Assembly: GCA_963700195.1 (NCBI GenBank)
Contig: CAVOWQ010000022.1
Span: 1 to 64,000 of the forward strand
DNA from: AP-15 sp963700195
GTDB taxonomy: Bacteria; Pseudomonadota; Alphaproteobacteria; ATCC43930; CGMCC-115725
Length of the DNA: 64,000 nucleotides
Direction of reading: 5' to 3'
Shown: positions 26,629 to 35,447 of the stretch, in pieces
How positions within the stretch are numbered: position 1 is the stretch's first letter
Layout of the letters: every line of letters starts with the position of its first letter
Translations under genes and position numbers: made by a program
Notes under the pieces: model-generated
Told to the model about the DNA's origin: nothing
Seen by the model: the letters and a program-made list of their open reading frames with translations, nothing else
Databases searched by the model: none

Positions 26629-27610
26629 ATGACGGGCGCATCCAAGCTGTTCACCGCCGCCGCGGCCGTGCTGGCGATTACGGTCGCCGGTCCGGTTGAG
26701 GCGGGGCACGATCATGGGGGAGATGGACGCGGCGGCGGCTGGCACGGTGGTGTAGCCGGCCGGTGGTGGAGGCTGGCACGAAGCCGGAGCCTGGCACGGC
26801 GGTGGAGGCTGGCACGACAACGGCCGACACCTGGGCTGGTACAAGCATGGGTGGGGCGGTTCCGGGTGGCGAGGGACCTTCGCTTCGGCCGAATTCGGTC
26901 ACGGCTGGGGCGGCCGGGGGTTTGTCGGCCCAGGCGGGGGCTGGCGGGATTGGCACCGCGCCTGGGGCTGGAGCGATTTTGGCTGGGGATGGGCCGCGGG
27001 CGGCTGGGCGTGGGGTGGCCTGCTGGCGGGTGCTTCATTCGGCGTGATCGTCGCCCCCCCTCTGATCGTCGCGCCGCCGCCGATCTACGTAGCGCCGCCG
27101 CCGATCGTCGTCGGACTTCCGGCGATTGCCCCGCCGCCGATCGCTGCAGCCCCGCCGCCCCCCGCGGCCGCTCCTCCCGTAACAGCGGTCCCGCCGCCAC
27201 CTACCGGCGCGCTGCTCGGCGCGGTGCTGCCGCCGCCGATCGTTGTCCTGCCGCCGCCTGCCATCGTCGTTGCAGCGGCGCCACCGCTCGTTATCGTCGC
27301 GCCGCCCGCCTTCGCGCTCTTTATCGGCCCCCCCGTCCTCGCCTTCGCGACCATCGGGCCCGGCTGGCGGCATGGTGGCTTCATCACCGGCGGCCTCGCA
27401 ACCGTTGGAGCGACGGCGGGAATATCGCATTTCGGCCATCGGGGGTTCGCCGGGGGGCCCGTCGGCTTTCACGGCCGGGCGCGGGGCCCGTCCCACTGGG
27501 CCTGGGGTGGGGGTTGGCATGGAGGGTGGCGCGGTGGCGGCTTTAGCGGTTGGCACGAGGCCCGGATGGGCGGGGGCGGCTTTGGCGGTGGTCGCGGTCA
27601 TTGGCACTGA
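26629..27610 (+). CDS. Secreted Gly/Trp/His-rich and Pro-rich low-complexity protein, frameshifted
   Basis: No recognised family. A signal peptide is clear ('FTAAAAVLAITVAGPVEAG'), followed by 'HDHGGDGRGGGWHGG'. A one-base shift near 26755 then moves the frame; continuing one frame over gives 'GGGGWHEAGAWHGGGGWHDN', 'GWGWAAGGWAWGGLLAGA', a Pro-rich middle with repeated 'VAPPPIYVAPPPIVV', and a final Gly/His/Trp-rich tail ending 'GGGRGHWH' at 27610. About 325 residues when joined. Composition is like small secreted glycine-rich proteins that may bind metal or form surface layers. The gene is 22 bases upstream of a Spy-like gene on the same strand and probably cotranscribed. Confidence 0.65.
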
Positions 27611-27632
27611 GCAGATCCCCAGGAGAGCAGAG

Positions 27633-28139
27633 ATGTCTATCTCAACCTTAGTTCGCAGTGTCGCCATCGCGACGTTTCTCGTTCCCTCGATTGGCTTCGC
27701 GCAGTCTGCGGTGCCAGTGGCCCCGATCCCCGCGACCGCGGCCCCCACGGCTCAGGCGACCGCGTCATCAGGCTCGGCGACGCCTTCCGCCGCAACCCAA
27801 GCCGCTGTGGACCAGCGGATTCGCACCTTGCAGTCGCAGCTCGGCATCACCGAAGCGCAGATGCCCCTCTGGTCGGCCTTTGCTCAGGCGATGCGCGACA
27901 ACGCGGCGAGCACGGATGCGCTCTTTACCCAGCGCGCCGCCAGCGTCTCGGCTATGAATGCGCCCGACAACATGCATTCCTACGCACAGATCGCACGCGC
28001 ATACGCCGACAACACCGAGCGCCTCGCGACCGCTTTCGACAGTCTCTACGCAAGCCTGTCGGATACGCAGAAGCAGGCGGCCGACACTCTCTTCCGACAG
28101 CAGGCGACGGCAGCGGCTCAGCCTAGGACCCGGCGTTGA
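27633..28139 (+). CDS. Periplasmic Spy/CpxP-like LTxxQ-motif protein
   Basis: A 168-residue exported protein. The signal peptide ends near 'PSIGFAQS'; an Ala/Thr/Pro-rich linker follows; then a helical region with the LTxxQ-like segments 'LQSQLGITEAQMPLWSAFAQ' and 'YASLSDTQKQAADTLFRQQ'. Spy and CpxP are small periplasmic chaperones or stress sensors; this is an alphaproteobacterial relative. ATG 27633 has AGGAGAG at 27621-27627. It follows the glycine-rich protein and precedes an EthD-like gene. Confidence 0.8.
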   Translation: MSISTLVRSVAIATFLVPSIGFAQSAVPVAPIPATAAPTAQATASSGSATPSAATQAAVDQRIRTLQSQLGITEAQMPLWSAFAQAMRDNAASTDALFTQRAASVSAMNAPDNMHSYAQIARAYADNTERLATAFDSLYASLSDTQKQAADTLFRQQATAAAQPRTRR

Positions 28140-28189
28140 TTCTGCCGGAGGGTCTCGGCGATGATGCTGCGGACTGTTGGGAGGGAGCG

Positions 28190-28822
28190 ATGGCAAAGGG
28201 CATTCTGATAGCAGCAATGGATTTCTCGGCGGCGCCCGAGGACGAGTTTCACGACTGGTACGATCTGGAGCACATCCCCGAGCGGATGCGAGTGCCGGGC
28301 TTTCTGAACGCCGACCGCTGGATCGGCACGGAAAACCCGAAGATCTCAGTCGCGACCTACGACCTCGACAATGTCGGCGTGTTGCATAGCACGCCTTACC
28401 TGGCGGTCGGCGGCGAGAACGGCTCGCCCTGGACCAAACGCACCGCGAAGTTCCGCAAAAGCATCTTGCGGTACGAGGGCGAGCAAGTGTTCCCCGGAGA
28501 CCGTACGGCGCCACCCCAGGCCGCAGCCCTCATGCTGATCGGGATGAATGTCGCCCCCGAGCACGAGCATGAATTCAACGAATGGTACAACACCGAGCAC
28601 ATTCCGGCCCTGGGCTCGGTGCCGGGTACGTTGTGCGCCCGCCGCTACCGCGGCACCGGCGGTACCCAGCGCTATGTGGCTCTCTACCACCTCACCTCGC
28701 CCGAGGTGGTGCGCTCGGCCGCATGGAAAAAGGCAGCCGACACCCCGTGGACGCAGAAGATGCGGCCGCATTTCCGCGACCATTTGCGCATCGAGTGCCG
28801 CCGCTACACCCGCGCGCAGTAG
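28190..28822 (+). CDS. Tandem dimeric alpha-beta barrel (EthD-like) protein
   Basis: A 210-residue protein made of two similar halves. The first has 'DEFHDWYDLEHIPERMRVPG', the second 'HEFNEWYNTEHIPALGSVPG'; the WY-x2-EHI motif marks dimeric alpha-beta barrel proteins of the EthD/DUF4286 kind. Such proteins are often found in catabolic clusters and their roles are usually unknown. ATG 28190 has GGGAGGGAG just upstream. A perfect GC hairpin separates it from the convergent amidohydrolase gene. Confidence 0.8.
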   Translation: MAKGILIAAMDFSAAPEDEFHDWYDLEHIPERMRVPGFLNADRWIGTENPKISVATYDLDNVGVLHSTPYLAVGGENGSPWTKRTAKFRKSILRYEGEQVFPGDRTAPPQAAALMLIGMNVAPEHEHEFNEWYNTEHIPALGSVPGTLCARRYRGTGGTQRYVALYHLTSPEVVRSAAWKKAADTPWTQKMRPHFRDHLRIECRRYTRAQ

Positions 28823-28827
28823 GCTCT

Positions 28828-28854
28828 CCCTCTCCCCGCAAAGCGGGGAGAGGG
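28828..28854. terminator. Perfect hairpin between convergent genes
   Basis: CCCTCTCCCCGC, loop AAA, GCGGGGAGAGGG: a 12-base stem with a three-base loop between the EthD-like gene and the amidohydrolase. There is no T-run on either side, so it may be a repeat-family palindrome acting as a bidirectional barrier rather than a classical intrinsic terminator. Confidence 0.55.
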
Positions 28855-28867
28855 CTGGAGTGAGGGG

Positions 28868-30104
28868 CTACTCGGCGGCCGAAACGCTCGGCTGGTCCCT
28901 GGTCAGCGGAGCCTCCGGGGTGGCGATGTCGTAGAGACGCGCGCAGTTGTCCCACAGGATCTTGCGGCGCTGCTCGTCGTCGAGCGGCAGGCTAAGGAAT
29001 TGCTCGATCGCCTCGGGGAATGCGCCGTCGGAATGCGGATAGTCCGACGACACGACGAAATACTCCGCGCCCATCTTGTTGACGACGTCGACCGCGGGCT
29101 CCTCGTCGACATCGAGCGCGATGTAGCATTGACGCTTGAAGTATTCGCTCGGCAGCATCGAGATCTGGCGCTCGCAGCCCGGCCCGAACTTTTCCCACTG
29201 ATCGTCGAGCCGCCACAGCCACCAGTAGAGCCACCCGGCCGTGCCTTCGAGAAAGGCGCAGCGCAATTTCGGATGCCGTTCGAGCACGCCGCCGGTGGTC
29301 ATGCTGGCGATCGCGCCCATCAGCTCGACCGGGTTGCGGATCGCGTGCGCGATCGGGTGGAAATTGGCGTGGCCGACATAACGCCGCCCGGCATCGTCCT
29401 TCAGCGAGGTGTTGCCGGTCGGGTGATAGCCGATCGGCACGTCGAGCCGCTCGAGCTCGTTCCATAACGGCTCGCAGGCCTCGTCGTGCAGGTGCTGACC
29501 GTTGACCGGGTTCGGCGTGCCGATGACCGCGACGGCGCCCAGCTCGGTGACGGACGCGGCGCGCCTCCTCGACGGCGCCGGGAATGTCGTGCATCGCGAT
29601 CTGCGCCGCGAATTTGAGGCGCTGCGGGTCGGTCTTGCAGTAGTCGGCCGCCCAATTGTTGTAGGCGCGCGCGAGCGCCGCCGCATAGTCCGGCGCCAGA
29701 TCGTCGTGGCACAGGATCTGCCGGCCTCGCGTGCCGTACATCACGGCGACGTCGATCCCTTCGATGTCCATCGCGGTCAAGGTCGAGACAGGATCGAAAC
29801 CCCGCGCCCGTGCCACGTTGAAATGCGGGTGGCGAGCACGGCTGCGGCGTCTGAGCTCGCGGCTGGAGGCGGTCGCGCCCCGTGCGTTGGCGTGCGCCGG
29901 GATCGCCAGCCCCTGCACTTCCATCCCCATGATGGTGTCGGCGTTGCCCTTGTCTTCCGAACTTTGAGCCAGCTGTCGTTGCTGCCCGCCAAAGAAGCGC
30001 GGCGGATTCGCTCGGTGTGGCCCGTCGAGATAGCGAGCCCACAAATCATCGGGCTCCATCATGTGGAGGTCGCTATCCATGATCAAATAACCTTGGCGTG
30101 CCAT
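28868..30104 (-). CDS. Amidohydrolase-2 family protein (ACMSD-like), frameshifted
   Basis: A metal-dependent hydrolase of the amidohydrolase 2 barrel. The N-terminal frame runs from ATG 30104 ('YLIMDSDLHMMEPDDLWARY', with the DxH-type metal motif) through 'MDIEGIDVAVMYGTRG' and 'AAQIAMHDIPGAVEEARR'. Near 29555-29562 the frame breaks, then 'TELGAVAVIGTPNPVNGQHL', 'PIGYHPTGNTSL', 'LRCAFLEGTAGWLYWWLWRL' and 'EYFVVSSDYPHSDGAFPEAI' continue to 28868. About 411 residues when joined. Relatives hydrolyse or decarboxylate aromatic-acid derivatives. It sits with an alcohol dehydrogenase and an EthD-like gene, suggesting a catabolic cluster, substrate unknown. Confidence 0.82.
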
Positions 30105-30116
30105 CGTTCTTCTCCC

Positions 30117-31168
30117 TTACATCAAGAAAACGCCCTTGCCGGTGGTCTGCGTGTCGAACAACCGGTAGGCCTCTTCCGCCTGATCCAGCTTCCACTGGTG
30201 GGTGAAGAGGCGATCGACGTCGACGTTGCGTTCGACGACAAAGCGCGCGCAGTCGGCCTGGCCCTGCCACGAAAAGGTCCAGGAGCCGATGATCGTCAAT
30301 TGCTTGCGCAGCATGTCGGGACTGACGTCGATCGTTACATTGTTGCGCTCTCCAACAAACGCCACGGTGCCCCACACCTTGGCGCGAGCGCACCGCAGCG
30401 ATGCGGCCCTCGGGCTGGCTCGACGTGTCGAGCGTGAAATCGGCGCCGCCATGGGTCAGATCCTTGATCGCGCCGACCGGGTCGTTCGAGCGCGGGTTGA
30501 CGGTCTCCCAGGCGCCGAACTCCTTGGCGCGCTCCAGCCGCTCCGGGCTGACGTCGAGCGCGATGACGCGCGCGCCCATCGCGCGCGGCGAGCTGGGTCG
30601 CCGACAGGCCGACCGGGCCCTGACCGAACAGCGCGATCGTGTCGTTGCCCGAAATGTTCAGCCGGCGCAGCGCACCGTAGGCGGTCCCGGTGCCGCAGGA
30701 GATCGCCGCCCCGGCAGTGAAGGACAGCTCATCCTGCAACGGCACCAGAGTGAAGGCCGGCACCTTCAAATATCGGGCGTGCCCGCCATGCGCGTTGTTG
30801 CCGTAGACGAGCACGGGCTCTTCCTGGCACAGCTGCGACCAGCCCGAGCGGCAATGCTCGCAGACGGTGCAGCCTTTGTAATGGTGCACCATGACGCGCT
30901 GGCCGACCCGCGCCATCTTCTCGCTGACCTCGGGGCCGATTGCCGCGACGACGCCGCACGGCTCGTGCCCGCCGATGACCGGGTTCGGGTTGACCGGCAG
31001 GCCGCCGATCGACTCGCCGCCTGATTTGGGGCGGCGATACTGGTGCAGATCGCTGCCGCACATGCCCGAGGCCTTCATCTCGACGACGACCTCGCCGGGA
31101 CCCGGCGTCGGGTCCGGAAACTCCATCAGCTCGATCTCGCGCCCGCCCGTGAAGACTACGCCGCGCAT
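30117..31168 (-). CDS. Zinc-dependent alcohol dehydrogenase (MDR family), two frameshifts
   Basis: Medium-chain dehydrogenase. Visible are the catalytic zinc Cys in 'MKASGMCGSDLHQYRRP', 'GGHEPCGVVAAIGPEV', the four-Cys structural zinc loop 'CTVCEHCRSGWSQLC' and the Rossmann start 'NDTIALFGQGPVGLSATQLA'. Breaks occur near 30590 and 30395; the other frames supply 'MGARVIALDVSPERLERAKE', 'GGADFTLDTSSQPEGRIAAV' and 'WGTVAFVGERNNVTIDVSPD', ending 'TQTTGKGVFLM' at 30117. About 350 residues when joined, normal for the family. It is 12 bases upstream of the amidohydrolase and likely in the same transcript. Substrate unknown. Confidence 0.85.
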
Positions 31169-31232
31169 CGGTTCCTCCGCTTTTCGTCACGACTGGAGGA
31201 ACCAGCCTACGCCCTTTCGCGTCCGCCCGGTA

Positions 31233-32008
31233 CTACCCAGGCCCCGATAAGCCGCCCATGAACCGGTGAAAGCGGGCGAGGAAGCCGCGGGTGCGCGGAT
31301 TTTGCGGGTTTTCGAGGAGCTGTGCGGGTGGGCCGCTCTCCACGATAACCCCGTCGCTCATGAAGGCCACGAGATCGGCCACCTCGTGGGCAAAGGCCAC
31401 CTCATGGGTGACGATGACCATCGTCATTCCCTCCCGGGCGAGCTGCTCGATCACCCCCAACACTTCGCCGACCAGCTCAGGGTCGAGCGCCGAGGTGACC
31501 TCGTCGCACAGCATGACGGCGGGGTTCATCGCCAAGGCCCGGGCGATCGCGACGCGCTGGCGCTGCCCGCCGGAGAGATGCGAGGGATAGGCATCGGCCT
31601 TATCGCCGAGCCCGACCTTTTCGAGCAAGCCGCGGGCGATTTCCTCCGCCTCGCGTCTCGCGATCCGTTTGACGATCGTCGGCCCGGCCATGACGTTGCC
31701 GAGCGCCGTCATATGCGGGAAAAGGTTGAAATGCTGGAAGACCATGCCGGTCGCCGCGCGAAACGCCGACAGCTCGCGGTCGGCGGGCTTGGTGCGGCTG
31801 CCCCCACCGAAACGCATTTCGCGCTCGCCGACTCGGATCCCTCCGCGGTCGGGTTCTTCGAGCAGGTTGATGCAGCGCAGCAGGTCGATTTTCCGGAGCC
31901 GCTCGGTCCGATGATCGCGACGACGGAGCCGCGTTCGACCCGCAGCGAGACCCCCTTCAGCACTTGGACCGCGCCGAACGCCTTCCACAGATCGGCGATC
32001 TCGATCAT
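31233..32008 (-). CDS. Polar amino-acid ABC transporter ATPase, frameshifted
   Basis: ATP-binding subunit of a GlnQ/HisP-type importer. Start ATG 32008 gives 'IEIADLWKAFGAVQVLKGVS' and Walker A 'GPSGSGKST'; right after it, near 31889, one base is missing (probably a C in ACCCTG). The continuing frame has 'LRCINLLEEPDRGGIRVGE', 'GMVFQHFNLFPHMTALGNV', signature 'LSGGQRQRVAIARALAM', Walker B 'VMLCDEVTSALDPELV' and 'MTMVIVTHEVAFAHEVADLV'. Joined length is about 258 residues. It is the last gene of the SBP-permease-ATPase set. Confidence 0.9.
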
Positions 32009-32026
32009 GGCGGCCTAATCCGCGTC

Positions 32027-32701
32027 TTAGTCCGCTCGGGCGAGCCGCCGCTCGACCTGCTGCGCCGCCAATGTCAGCGGAAACAGCACGAGAAAATAGA
32101 TGATCGCGACCATCGTATAGACTTCGAGCGGACGGTAGGTCGCCGCGGTGATGATCGTGCCTTGGTAGAGCAGATCGGCAACCGCGATCGTCGACACCAG
32201 CGAGGTGTTTTTCAGCTGGATTATCGACTGGTTCATGAAGGGCGGGATCATCCGCTTGACCGCCTGCGGCAGGATGACGTGGCGCATGACCTGACGGCGG
32301 CGCATGCCGATCGCGCGCGCCGCGTCCCATTGGCCGCGTTCGATCGAGTTGACCCCGCCGCGGATGATCTCGGCGTAGAAGGCGCCGGTGTAGAGCGACA
32401 GCACCAATACCGCCGCGACATGCGCCGGAATGTCGATGCCGAGAACCACCGGCAAAGCGTAGTAGAACCAGACGATCTGCACCAGCAGCGGCGTGCAGCG
32501 GAAGATCTCGACATAGGCGACAAGAGGCGCGGTGATCATCGGGTTGCGCGACAGCCGCAACAGCCCGGTGGCGAGCCCGATCACCAGCCCCAGCAGGATC
32601 GTGCCGACCGTATAGGCGATCGTGACGCCGAGCCCTGTCAGGATCAGCCAGCGGTAGGCCCACAGGAACGAGAAGTCCCAGGTATAACCGACGCCCGTCA
32701 C
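32027..32701 (-). CDS. Polar amino-acid ABC transporter permease
   Basis: A 224-residue inner-membrane permease of the HisM/GlnP family. Several hydrophobic helices are visible ('LILTGLGVTIAYTVGTILLG', 'AVLVLSLYTGAFYAEIIRGG'), with the ATPase-contact EAA loop 'QWDAARAIGMRRRQVMRHVI' and the conserved 'LKNTSLVSTIAVADLL'. It lies 18 bases before the ATPase. Only one permease gene is present, so the transporter would be a homodimer unless a partner is elsewhere. Repeat copy B separates it from the binding protein gene. Confidence 0.92.
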   Translation of the reverse strand: MTGVGYTWDFSFLWAYRWLILTGLGVTIAYTVGTILLGLVIGLATGLLRLSRNPMITAPLVAYVEIFRCTPLLVQIVWFYYALPVVLGIDIPAHVAAVLVLSLYTGAFYAEIIRGGVNSIERGQWDAARAIGMRRRQVMRHVILPQAVKRMIPPFMNQSIIQLKNTSLVSTIAVADLLYQGTIITAATYRPLEVYTMVAIIYFLVLFPLTLAAQQVERRLARAD

Positions 32702-32707
32702 CGACGG

Positions 32708-33036
32708 TTTCCCCCACCCTAACCCTCCCCCGCTTGCGGGGGATGGAATGAAACGAGGTGCGGTTGCGTCCCCTCCCCCGCAGGCGCAGGGCTGTCCGCG
32801 GAAATTCGAGGATCAACTTTGCCGTCAAATTCCTCCCTGAATACCCGCCGCTGTAATACCCTCTCCCCCCGCTGGCCGGGGGGAGAGGGAAGGGTGAGGG
32901 GGGCCGATGATACACTTTGTGGCGCCGCCCACCTCACCCTCCCGCTGCGCGGGCCCCTCCCTCTCCCCCCTAAAGGGCGGAGAGGGGCTCTTTGTGACCA
33001 GTTGCAATTGAGCGACATGGACCTTTTACAACCGAG
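32708..33036 (-). repeat. Composite palindromic repeat, copy B
   Basis: The inverted partner of 10247-10519; read on the minus strand it has the same ordered blocks from CTCGGTTGTAAAA to GGTGGGGG, with about 55 extra bases (a CCTGCGCCTGCGGGGGAGG segment and its hairpin) near the far end. It sits between the binding-protein gene and the permease gene of one ABC transporter, where its hairpins could attenuate transcription so that binding protein is made in excess. No coding function is supported. Confidence 0.85.
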
Positions 33037-33093
33037 TTCAATTCCCCGGACAGCCCTGCAAGCGGGGAGGATCAGGGTAGGGGCATTGCGGGC

Positions 33094-33931
33094 TCACAGC
33101 TCTACATCGGAGGGGACGTCCTCGGGCTTGACCCCGTTGATTGCGAGACCGGCATAGAGCCATTCGCGGATTTGCTGGATGCCGCGGTTGTAATCGACCC
33201 AGGCGTTGAGAAAATCGCGCCAGCGCTTGTCCGGCTCCATGCGTATCCCCATACAGGTCGGCAATTGCACACGCGGATGGTGCAGCATTTGGAATTCGCC
33301 GAGCGCCGGGTTCTTCTTGACTGCGGTCAGCCCCAGATTGACCGCGAGGATCACGCAATCGGCTCGGCCGGTCTGCACGGCGAGGATGCAGTCGTCGCGC
33401 GCTTTCAATGCGATGATCGTCGCCTTGGGCGCAAAGCGGCGCGCGGCGATCTCGTGCACCGAGCCGATATCGACCGCCACCTTGACCTCGGGCTTGTTGA
33501 GGTCGCTCCAGTTCTGCGGCGTGGAAACCCTTCTTGCCGACCATGCCGAAGCCATGCAGGTAGAAAGCATGCGTGAAATCGATGACGAGCGCCCGCTTTG
33601 GCGTCGGGTTTAGCGAAAACGCCAGATCGATCTTGTTGGCCTGCAGGTCGAGCACCGAATTACCGTAAGTCGATTCGAGATATTCGACCTGACCATCGAA
33701 AACCCCGGCGATGTCCTTGGCCATCTCGACGCACATGCCGGACCAGGCGCCGGAGGCGATGTCCTTGTTGAAGTAGGGGGCCTCGCCGGGCAGCGCTGCA
33801 ATACGAAGCACTTTGCCGCGCTTGATCCGGTCGATCGTCGATTCGGCGGGTTGGTCTTCGGCCCGGGCAGCGCCGGCGAGGATCGCCGGGGCGCCTGCCG
33901 CTCCGGCGGCGAACAAGCGACGCGACAACAT
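33094..33931 (-). CDS. Polar amino-acid ABC transporter substrate-binding protein, frameshifted
   Basis: Periplasmic type 3 solute-binding protein. ATG 33931 has GAGGAGG at good distance. A twin-arginine-like or Sec leader ('MLSRRLFAAGAAGAPAILAG', cleaved near 'ARAED') precedes 'IDRIKRGKVLRIAALPGEAP', 'WSGMCVEMAKDIAGV' and 'LESTYGNSVLDLQANKID'. One base is missing near 33530 in a GGGTTT run; the other frame continues 'TPQNWSDLNKPEVKVAVDIG', 'ALKARDDCILAVQTGRADCV' and ends at 33094. About 278 residues joined. Ligand not predictable by eye. Confidence 0.88.
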
Positions 33932-34032
33932 GTGTAGCCTCCTCTTCTTCTTTGGTGCTTGACGTGGCAAAACTACCAAGCCGAGCGCCCGGCAGAAAGC
34001 GCCGACGTGGCGCCAACGGGGAGAATGAGACG

Positions 34033-34410
34033 ATGCGCGTCAACAAGCCCCACCTGGAATTCCACCGTGTCGACATGAGTTCCGGCTGGTCGACGCCTCC
34101 CGGCTACCCCTCCGGCATCGAGCAGAAGATCCTGACGGGCGCGCTCGACGAACCGCGCCGCACCGGCAGCCGAACCCGCCTGTTGCGGTTTGCGCCGGGG
34201 GTGTTCACGACCGAGCCGTTCGTCCACGAATATTGGGAAGAGGTCTATCTGATCGAGGGCGATCTGACGGTCGGCAACGATGCCGAGGGGCTGGGCGGCG
34301 AGAGCTTTCCCGCGGGCACCTACGCGTGCCGGCCGCCCGGCGCCGTCCACGGACCGTTCAAATCGAACGGCGGCTGTCTGTTGTACGAGATCCATTACTA
34401 CGCCGACTAA
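34033..34410 (+). CDS. Cupin-domain protein
   Basis: A 125-residue single-domain cupin. Motif 1 is 'FVHEYWEEVYLIEGDLTVG' and motif 2 'FPAGTYACRPPGAVHGPFKS'. The family includes small dioxygenases and acetoacetate decarboxylase-like sensors, so no reaction is assigned. ATG 34033 follows GGGGAGAATGAG. It is divergent from the ABC-transporter binding protein, 101 bases between starts, and a large gap with degraded sequence follows. Confidence 0.82.
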   Translation: MRVNKPHLEFHRVDMSSGWSTPPGYPSGIEQKILTGALDEPRRTGSRTRLLRFAPGVFTTEPFVHEYWEEVYLIEGDLTVGNDAEGLGGESFPAGTYACRPPGAVHGPFKSNGGCLLYEIHYYAD

Positions 34411-35219
34411 AGTGGCGGGCCTGCCTCAACTTGGCCCATAAATTGCCACGCGAGCGACCCGAGAATTCCCGTTTTGCACTCCACTTTAGCCGGAACCGGG
34501 CCCAGGCCCACCGGTGTTCCACCGGTAAGCACCCGATTGGAGCTTGCCATGTGTCCGATGCCGATTATCGCAGCCGCTGCGCTCCTCGTTCGTCGGGAGC
34601 GGGGCCGCCAGGCAGCCAATCCGACACGCATCGCCGAGACGGGCGCCTACTTGCTCGGCAATGCGTCACCGGTGCGGTGTCGCCGACGAACGCGTCGTGC
34701 GCGCGGGCAAGGTCATTCGCGAGCTGATCGTCGCCGCCGCCGACGATGCCGAGCGAACAGATTGCCGCCAAGTCCCGCTTTGCCGAGATCTTTCGAGAGA
34801 CCGCCCGACCCGAGGGCAACGGCCGCACGCCGATGCCGCCGTGCCAACCGTGGTCAGCGCAATTCGAACGGCTCGAGCAGTTCCACGACCAGACCGGACG
34901 CAGGTGAGCCCGTGGAACTGTATCTCTTTGCGCTCACTCGTCACCGGCGAAAAGCCGGGGTCATGTTTGCCTCGCAAGAGCGTCGGAAGAGTGGGTTCGG
35001 CCTTCCCCACGGATCAAGTCCGTGGGCTGCAGGCCCACGGGATGGTCAACTCGGGGTCTCGGTCCTGCACTAAATCTGAGGATTGCGACCACATCTGGCT
35101 GATGCTGGCAGCCAGAAGAACTGGCCTCAGCCGTGGAAGACCGCGTTTTTGCCTCACGGGGCCACAAAAAACTCGCTGTCATTGCGGGCTGTTCCTGGCT
35201 GTTTTCTCGCTGTTCCGGT
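34411..35219. other. Degraded intergenic region with palindromes and a gene scrap
   Basis: No intact gene. A plus-strand stretch at about 34600-34907 reads like a broken small protein in successive frames: 'NPTRIAETGAYLLGNASP', then 'VVRAGKVIRELIVAAADDAE', then from ATG 34746 'MPSEQIAAKSRFAEIFRET' to 'FERLEQFHDQTGRR' with a stop at 34905. The family is not recognised. From 34930 to 35060 there are palindromes, including the perfect CCCACGGA / TCCGTGGG at 35006-35026. The remainder shows nothing I can support. Confidence 0.5.
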
Positions 35220-35402
35220 TTATTCGCTGATGATGCTGCCGAAGGGGACCCAGCGCGCGATCGTCTGGCCGATCTTGATCTGAGTGTCGGAAACGCCGGA
35301 CGCGGATTGGCTCTCGGCCGCGCGCGAATGAGCACCTATCACCCCGGCCAAGCAGGCGACCAGCATCAGACGGCGCAGAATTTTTGCCGCGCAGTCGCGC
35401 AC
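35220..35402 (-). pseudogene. N-terminal remnant of a branched-chain amino-acid-type ABC binding protein
   Basis: A 60-codon frame starting at ATG 35402. It has a signal peptide ('ILRRLMLVACLAGVIGAHS', cleaved near 'SRAAES') followed by 'SASGVSDTQIKIGQTI', the usual mature N-terminus of Leu/Ile/Val-type periplasmic binding proteins, where 'P-SGP-S-YG' would come next. Instead it runs into 'ARWVPFGSIISE' and a stop. The remaining 330 or so residues are missing. It is divergent from the acyl-CoA dehydrogenase gene, 45 bases away. Confidence 0.6.
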
Positions 35403-35447
35403 GGCGCGCTGGTTGCCCGGTGCTCGCGGACCCCCATATCTGCCGCC

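Noticed and set aside
28823..28867. A classical Rho-independent terminator
   Set aside because: The hairpin is perfect but has no T-run on either side and looks like the common palindromic repeat; it is reported only as a possible barrier.
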